Shown here piece by piece: positions 57,876-64,000 of a DNA stretch of 64,000 nt (its first letter is position 1; every line of letters starts with the position of its first letter). Below the pieces are notes generated by a model. That model searched no databases. It worked only from the letters and a program-made list of their open reading frames with translations, and was not told the DNA's origin. Made by a program: the position numbers and the translations under genes. Origin of the DNA: Mimachlamys varia (lineage: Eukaryota > Mollusca > Bivalvia > Pectinida > Pectinidae); contig OX392534.1 of assembly GCA_947623455.1 (NCBI GenBank), positions 11,294,001-11,358,000 on the forward strand, given 5' to 3'.

Positions 57876-57972
57876 CTGTCGAGGAGAAATATAAGACTCT
57901 GTACTTACTCTCACTACATAAACATGTCGAGGAGAAATATAAGACTCTGTACTTACTCTCACTACATAAACA
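57865..57972. repeat. Tandem duplication (about 47 bp) of the exon 3 acceptor tract of gene B
   Basis: 'tgtcgaggagaaatataaga' + 'ctctgtacttactctcacta' + 'cataaaca' occurs twice in a row. On the minus strand it is the branch/pyrimidine region of exon 3. The outer copy reads gacatg where the real site reads gacag|atg, so it has lost the AG. Confidence 0.88.
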
Positions 57973-58014
57973 GTCTGACAGACCAAGGTAATATCACAAT
58001 GTACTCATTTCTCA

Positions 58015-58240
58015 GGGAAACTGAGGAAGCCATCTGTCAGAAAAAACAACTATCAGAGGGAGAATATAGGTTATACCTTAATGAAGTCATGTGTCTGAAT
58101 ATACAAAAACAGACTATCAGGGGTAGAAAATAAGGGTTTACCTGAATGAAGTCAAGTGTCATAAGGTCATACCTGAATGAAGCCATGTGTCTGAATGAAA
58201 AACAGACTATCATGGGTAGACAATAAGGTTATATTTTAAT
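58015..58240. repeat. Degenerate tandem repeat, unit about 70 bp, 3 copies
   Basis: 'aacagactatcaggggtaga', 'aataaggtttata', 'cctgaatgaagtcatgtgtc' recur with indels. It lies 140-370 bp upstream of exon 3 in intron 2 of gene B. Confidence 0.7.
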
Positions 58241-59655
58241 TGTATAATGTGCCAGAAAATCCATTATTTTGTTCTGCCAACTCTTAAGTTTCTGTCGAGG
58301 TATTTTAATTTGTTTGTGTACTCTACTGTTCCTCCGTCATCCCGAGTCTTTCTTCCCTATTGTTTTCCTAACTCCTCGGTTTCTGTTAATATTTTCGATA
58401 TTATGTCTCCTCAGTTGCTTTTCATTTGCTTTCTTTTCTGAATAGAGTTTGAACTATTTGATGTGATTCTATCGCAATACAATGCAAACTATGGCAAACA
58501 TTGTATTATAAAAGTATTGTATATAAATCGTAGAATATCACACATCATCATGAACTTAAATATTACAACGCAATACGAATTCCAATAAAATTATATCTAT
58601 AATTAAAACAGCTTAAATCCTCATATCGGGAAAAATGATACCGTCAGCATAAATACCGAATTAAACAATAAAGACAATGTAAAAACAAGGACAAAATATC
58701 TGCGGCAACACAAATCCAAGCGATAGTTCAGCGTCAGCATAATGTAACAATATTTATATCATGATTTATAACCACGGGTAACTTTAAGGTGGGGAGGCAC
58801 TGTCGAAAACAGAAAATATCCTTGATCTCTCTGATCATTTAAAAAAATATAGCCAGACAAAATGAGAAGTGCCGATATCCAAACATAGGCACGTCATGAC
58901 ACTATTTCAATTAAGACGTGTCATTATGAAATGAAATGTCAACAACGTGTATTGAGCGACGGGTCCATTTGCTCTAACAAACAGCCTTCACGGATGATTG
59001 ATCTTTATTGCCAATATATGGTTTATTCGTGCCAGTATCTATAACACAGAATGCGCTGATTGCACTATAAACAGGCTGCAGTGCAGATGTTTGCATACAT
59101 AAATGCTCAAAAATATGACATGTTTGTCATTTCAATAACAACTGATTAGCTGTTCCCTTGTCTGTCTGCCAAGTGTGTACTGACGTAAACTTAACAGTCA
59201 GCTGGGTATAAATTAGAAAGACGTTTCAACGTCGAAAAAAAGACGGTACACCAATAAATGGCCGGAACATACTCCGACATGAAACACAAGACACCACACA
59301 GTTGGATATAAGTCAGAGCATAAGATAAATAAAGCTTACCAAAATACAAAAAAACAGCGAGTATCATCTTATTCAGCATTCATTTCAGCACTATGTAATG
59401 TGAAGGATTTGAAATTCTCAATCTTAAATCAGGTAATGTATGGGTCATAGTCTGAGTGGTGCTGTAGCGACACCACACAATGACGCATGCGGCTAGGAAG
59501 CAGCAATAAAAAGACAAGTTAAAGCATATACGTATCAGCTGGAGTAATAAGAAGTTAAGCAACAGTAATCAAAAACTAGTTAAGTAAAAAACCAAACGAA
59601 CAAAAAACTACCACACGTTCAGTATCAAAGCGAGAATAAACAAGATAATTCAACG
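58241..59655. other. Intron of gene B, nothing recognised
   Basis: AT-rich, no repeats or splice-flanked coding blocks that I can support. Confidence 0.4.
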
Positions 59656-59660
59656 AATTA

Positions 59661-61185
59661 CAGTCCCCCACCGGGTTGTTATCTACAAAGTTATAATCCT
59701 TAATAGTGTAGGAGATAGAGCCTGGACAAGCTTTTACTTAAATGTAGGTCAGAGGTCAAAATATAGCAAAATAAAGGTCACAGTGACCCAGTTTTGGTAC
59801 GTGACACACCGACTTCCCACAGGGAACTATACTACCAAGTATAAAGTTCTAATCCTTAATAGTGTAGGAGATAGAACCTAGACAAATTTTTCTTTCTTTA
59901 ATGTAGGTCAGAGGTCAAAATATAGGTCACAGTGACCCGGTTTTGGTACGCGACACACCGCCTTCCCACGGGGAACCATACTACCAAGTATTAAGTTCTA
60001 GTGCTTTATAGTGTAGGAGATAGAGCCCGGACAAACTTTTACTTTAATGTAGGTCAGAGGTCAAAATATAGCAAAATAAAGGTCACAGTGACCCGGTTTT
60101 GGTACGCGACACACCGCCTTCCCACAAGGAACCATACTACCAAGTATTAAGTTCTAGTCCTTTATAGTGTAGGAGATAGAGCCCGGACAAACTTTTACTT
60201 TAATGTAGGTCAGAGGTCAAAATATAGCAAAATAAAGGTCACAATGACCCAGTTTTGGTACGCGACACACCGCCTTCCCACAGGGAACTATACTACCAAG
60301 TATAAAGTTCTAATCCTTAATAGTGTAGGAGATAGAACCTGGACAAATTTTTCTTTCTTTAATGTAGATCAGAGGTCAAAATATAGGTCACAGTGACCCA
60401 GTTTTGGTACGCAACACACCGCCTTCCCACGGGGAACCATACTACCAAGTATTAAGTTCTAGTGCTTTATAGTGTAGGAGATAGAGCCCGGACAAGCTTT
60501 TTCTTTAATGTAGGTCAGAGGTCAAAATATAGGTCACAGTGACCCGGTTTTTGTATGCGACACACCGCCTTCCCACAGGGAACCCACACTTAGTATGAAG
60601 TTCCAGTCCTTTATAGTGTAGGAGATAGAGCCCGGACAAACTTTTACTTTAATGTAGGTCAGAGGTCAAAATATAGCAAAATAAAGGTCACAGTGACCCG
60701 GTTTTGGTACGCGACACACCGCCTTCCCACAAGGAACCATACTACCAAGTATTAAGTTCTAGTCCTTTATAGTGTAGGAGATAGAGCCCGGACAAACTTT
60801 TACTTTAATGTAGGTCAGAGGTCAAAAAATAGCAAAATATAGGTCACATTGACCCGGTTTTTGTACGCGACACACTGCCTTCCCACAGAGAATAATACTA
60901 CTAAGTATTAAGTTCTAGTGCTTTATAGTGTAGGAGATAGAGCCCGGACAAGCTTTTTCTTTAATGTAGGTCAGAGGTCAAAATATAGGTCACAGTGACC
61001 CGGTTTTTGTATGCGACACACCGCCTTCCCACAGGAAACCCACACACTTAGTATGAAGTTCCAGTGTCTTATAGTATGGGAGATAGAGCCCGGACAAATA
61101 GTGTGCGGAAGGACGGACAGACGGACGGACGGACGGACGGACACAACGCAAACCTATAGTCCCCCCCGGATTCCGGTGGGGGACT
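59661..61185. mobile_element. Non-autonomous element with tandem core and inverted ends
   Basis: Ends are perfect inverted repeats of 13 bases (agtcccccaccgg at the left, ccggtgggggact at the right), bordered by AATTA on both sides (59656-59660 and 61186-61190), a likely target-site duplication. The core is about 9-10 copies of a 130-165 bp unit ('tttatagtgtaggagataga', 'gcccggacaaacttttactt', 'taatgtaggtcagaggtcaa', 'aaaggtcacagtgacccggt', 'acgcgacacaccgccttccc'). A (GGAC)n run at 61111-61142 separates core and right end. No ORF. The layout recalls the tandem-core 'pearl' type elements of bivalves, but the sequence need not be related. Confidence 0.88.
61111..61142. repeat. (GGAC)n microsatellite inside the tandem-core element
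   Basis: About eight GGAC tetramers with one GGACAGAC variant, directly after the last core unit. Confidence 0.9.
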
Positions 61186-61190
61186 AATTA

Positions 61191-62366
61191 GCACATGTTT
61201 GTGCGTAAACATGCTTTAAACCACTTTCTATAATATAGAACAAGATCTGGTTCAATTACTGACAATAAACTTACAAGCGTTTGTGAAGCGCCTTTAATAA
61301 ACTAGGACATGATTGCTATAGCAGGTTAAACACCTGTTTATGTAAAATCCTATGCAAAATAGTGTCCGATAAAGAAAGAATATATAGCATTGTGAGGTCA
61401 TACAGTGCTCCATGAGCGGATACACAAGCACGATTTCAGTTACACAAAAACCAGGCTATTACACATTATATATTAGCCCAATAAACCCAAATCGATCGGA
61501 GAACTTGTGCTACATGTATCTACCGATTGGAGAACTTGTGCTTTTTAGTTATTAGAAAAAGTCTTCTGTAATGTGGTAGGGCTATAAGTATGCGCTGACT
61601 GTCCGGGATCCTGATAAAGACGTGAAGGGTTCCAATTTATACCTCCATTCATCGTGTACTTGAACCAATGTGTCAGATTTTAATGAAAATTGCCAAGGGA
61701 GATAACCTCGTGAGATCTGAACAATACGTTTTGTTGATCACATTGCTATCGTGTGATTGAGTGGATACACCAATGTCATGTCTTGTCACACGTCACTTTT
61801 GTCAAAGGACAACATTCTTTGTTAACCGTTCTGTAAGTAAGGTAACTAGCTGTAGGCATACAGATCCAGTTTCAACAACTTCTGAGAAACTGGAAAATCA
61901 AAGACGACAACATCCATCACAACAGCCCCCGATATATTGGTCTTCAAGTAATGCTGATGTCCATCATCAAGATCCCGGCATACTGGTCAATTATATACGT
62001 TGTGCGATATCACTCCCGCCAAACAGACAGATAAATCTATGATTCTAGGTAAGAAAGATAGTTCTGTCTAACCGTGGGTAGCCAAGGAGACTCTTGGCAA
62101 TAACAATGGTTAGAAGTCATGAAATAAACAACAGCAGATCACAGTTAAAAATACCTCTTATTTCTGGAAATGGTGCCTTTGTATCATGATACATGAATAA
62201 TTAAATATTGTCACTTTTATAGCAAGAAAGAGCGATATCACCCTTAGCAGTAATAGTGTTATTATAGATTACAATGTCATCCGCTCGAGGACAAGGCATT
62301 TCATAGTATTGCCTCCGGGATTGGTTTTTCTCCGTACTTCTCCTAGAAGTGTAAATACAATGTAGA
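61191..62366. other. Intron of gene B, nothing recognised
   Basis: Contains a small direct repeat ('cgatcggagaacttgtgct' / 'cgattggagaacttgtgct' at 61495-61540). The ORF 61761-62042 has no recognisable domain. Confidence 0.4.
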
Positions 62367-62369
62367 TTA

Positions 62370-62753
62370 CAGTGAAACCTCGCTTAAAGACCACTTCACT
62401 ATTAAGACCTGTTATGCAAAGTCCCAAAAACCACTTTTGCACTAATTTTCATCTCACTACTCAGACCACCGACCAAACACAAAGACACCTGGTTGTGTAT
62501 TTCTCTGTGTACACCTGTCAAGTATCAGATCAGTGAGCTGTATTTTGGTGTCAAATTACCTAATCATGTAAAATGACTGTGTGTTGAACATCATAAAGTA
62601 TATGTACTACTTAATAGACCATTTAAACAGGTCAAAATATGGATTTCAGAGAAAGCTGTCTGCATGGCCCCCTCAGTATTAAAACCCTCCTGCTATTAAG
62701 ACCACTTTGGAGCGGTCCCTTAGGTTGTCTTAATTAATAGGGAGGTTTCGATG
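62370..62753. mobile_element. MITE with pogo/Tigger-like ends, TA flanks
   Basis: The left end cagtgaaacctcgcttaaag is matched by the right end ggaggtttcgatg (reverse complement catcgaaacctcc), with TA on both sides. Inner parts also pair ('taagaccacttt' type motifs near both ends). 384 bp with no transposase frame. CAGTGAAACCTC-type ends are known from pogo/Tigger elements; the class is an inference from the ends. Confidence 0.75.
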
Positions 62754-62755
62754 TA

Positions 62756-63400
62756 TATTTGTGTATGAGACACAACTGCATTGTATAAATAAATATTACA
62801 TATCCTTTGCTGCTGGTCGCGTTAAATACACGACCTATGTCTTCAGGGACTTGGTGCAGTCAGTCGTGGTCGGCGGTTGCTCGAGTCTTCCTTGGGAGCA
62901 GACACTTCCTTCAAGTCGGCCTACTTTCGCGCTACAAAAATGCCGATGCGATCGGCAATCAACCCATCTTACTGATTGGACAATTTTAGGGAATAGGGGT
63001 CGTCTTCCAATTAACCGTGCCCCAAGTAGGATTTAAGATCAGACTACTACTACTGCTACCCTCTCCACCCCTTAACCTTATCTTTCTTTCTACATTCTTT
63101 GTCCCTTCGACTCTATCTCTTATCGTTTTTCGTCCATCGGAAGGCCCTAAGGTCGTAATAGCAGACGTGAAACCATCAAAATCAAAATGAAGAAGGATAT
63201 CACTGCTTCACAATGCACCCAGTGTCCAACCAAGGATCAACAATGGTCAGCTACAATAATTGGTCATGAAGACCTTTGACATGCCCGCCTAACTGTCCAC
63301 TTCTGCCACTAGTAATGCTAGATATATTTCATAAGTAAGTACATGACTACTTATAGTATTAATTTCAGTCCAACATTATTAAAACAGCTTTGTTTACTTA
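62756..63400. other. Intron of gene B, nothing certain
   Basis: A less AT-rich stretch (62860-63180) looks like part of an interspersed repeat but shows no ends. The open frame at 62761-63036 has no domain. Confidence 0.35.
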
Positions 63401-63401
63401 C

Positions 63402-63445
63402 CAGTTTTAACAAAGAGAACGATGACTGGCGGCCTTTCTTTGCAT
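63402..63445 (-). CDS. PLEKHG7: Gene B exon 2 (44 bp)
   Basis: Acceptor accttttcaatacag, two bases completing a codon, 14 codons AKKGRQSSFSLLKL, donor ctg|gtaagt. Same length, phase and pattern as gene A exon 2. The preceding exon is beyond the right edge. Confidence 0.88.
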
Positions 63446-63494
63446 CTGTATTGAAAAGGTAAGAATTATCATCATTGCATTGCTGGGTTTGAAG

Positions 63495-63630
63495 ACAAGC
63501 AATCAGAGGGTATCGAAATGTCAAAAAAATATTCCGAAATCAAAATTGAATAAAACATGGCCAAATATGAACGAAGGGAAATTTATATGAAGACTTTGAA
63601 GAAGTACAAGATATCAAGATGTTCCGTAAG
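63495..63630 (-). mobile_element. Retroelement 3' fragment, minus orientation
   Basis: 'tattccgaaatcaaaattga', 'catggccaaatatgaacgaa' and 'tatcaagatgttccgtaagg' follow the inverted 3' half of the family. It lies close to exon 2 of gene B. Confidence 0.6.
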
Positions 63631-64000
63631 GGTACGAATATAAATTGGAAACTGAAATATTCCAAAATGTTTTATGGATCCTTCAGAGGTATCTTAACAT
63701 TCTTCTGGTTGGAAGGTGTTGGTTATGTCAAAAACAGGTTGTTATACAACCAATGCATTTTACAGGCCGTTTGTCTGATGAAGTTGACTGAATACCTACC
63801 GACCTAGTCATCCAAACTTTGCATAACAGAATCTTTGAACTTCATTTGACTTGACTCTAAATTTGCAAGACATTCACGTGAAATTCATGTGAAAAACAAT
63901 ATACAATCTAATGAATATACATATGAAGCATTTCAAAACATACCTGAAATAAAAAGTCTCATCAATTTCACGTGAAAGATTTAATTTAAAATTCACTTTT
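63631..64000. other. Right edge, intron of gene B, no exon found
   Basis: I looked here for the basic Arg/Ser-rich exon equivalent to gene A exon 1 and did not find it. The 62-residue frame at 63619-63807 shows no domain. Confidence 0.5.

Larger units (their letters stand above)
45133..63445 (-). other. PLEKHG7: Gene B span: PLEKHG7-like RhoGEF paralog, 13 visible exons, 5' incomplete
   Basis: Thirteen minus-strand exons join into one open frame of about 505 residues. They align one to one with exons 2-14 of gene A in order, phase and mostly length. The domains are the same: linker, DH (exons 4-9), PH (exons 10-14) and tail. Conservation is highest in the DH first helix (EAVWELFKSECVFLIDHLMV) and in WCEQDPRCKRLQLTDLLVAP. 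Exon 4 is 36/51 and exon 5 is 23/32 identical to gene A. There is no stop or frameshift, and splice sites are intact, so it is likely functional. The counterpart of gene A exon 1 must lie beyond 64000. Together with gene A this is a tail-to-tail inverted duplication. Confidence 0.8.

Noticed and set aside
57714..57986. 90-residue minus-strand ORF including exon 3 of gene B with a start Met
   Set aside because: The upstream part is the duplicated acceptor tract translated (YVVRVSTESYISPR twice). The true coding part starts at the acceptor at 57875.

Overview
The window looks like nuclear DNA of a marine invertebrate, most likely a mollusc and perhaps a bivalve. It is AT-rich, has small exons with GT-AG introns, and carries many minisatellites, foldback elements, a mariner copy and a tandem-core element of a kind I associate with bivalve genomes. 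The taxon is an inference; no rRNA or marker gene is present. No bacterial, CRISPR or viral feature was seen.

The real genes are two paralogous multi-exon RhoGEFs (DH-PH exchange factors, PLEKHG7-like) arranged tail to tail. Gene A is on the + strand, 3756-40819, with 14 exons seen and its 5' end outside the window. Gene B is on the - strand, 63445-45133, with 13 exons seen and its first exons beyond the right edge. All homologous exons that can be compared start and end in the same codon phase. Most have the same length, and the DH-encoding exons are about 70 % identical by hand alignment, so this is an old inverted duplication. Both proteins should load GTP on a Rho-family GTPase at the membrane or cytoskeleton. 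Both share a diverged DH CR3 motif (QHCTKLPLLL).

Layout: 1-3755, mostly unexplained DNA, one possible last exon of another gene, and two minisatellites. 3756-40819, gene A, whose first visible intron (15 kb) holds the donor-site minisatellite, two other arrays, a foldback pair, a broken mariner, a dead reverse transcriptase and a SINE. 40820-45132, the shared intergenic region, with a 37-bp array carrying perfect CRE octamers. 45133-63445, gene B, whose introns hold a 1.5-kb G-rich array, several degenerate arrays, MITEs and a 1.5-kb tandem-core element with repeated nuclear-receptor-type sites.

The most striking pattern is that tandem duplications repeatedly fall on exon-intron junctions. 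About 33 copies of a 5' splice donor follow exon 1 of gene A. About 8 copies of a 3' acceptor plus exon start precede its exon 7. Smaller duplications of the same kind lie at gene A exon 10, gene B exon 14 and gene B exon 3. At the two large arrays, use of a decoy site would run into an in-frame stop; at gene B exon 14 the decoy could act as a short alternative last exon. A second theme is a retroelement family with about 16 fragments. Most + strand copies share the same 3' end and differ at the 5' end, and two copies are nested inside minisatellites.
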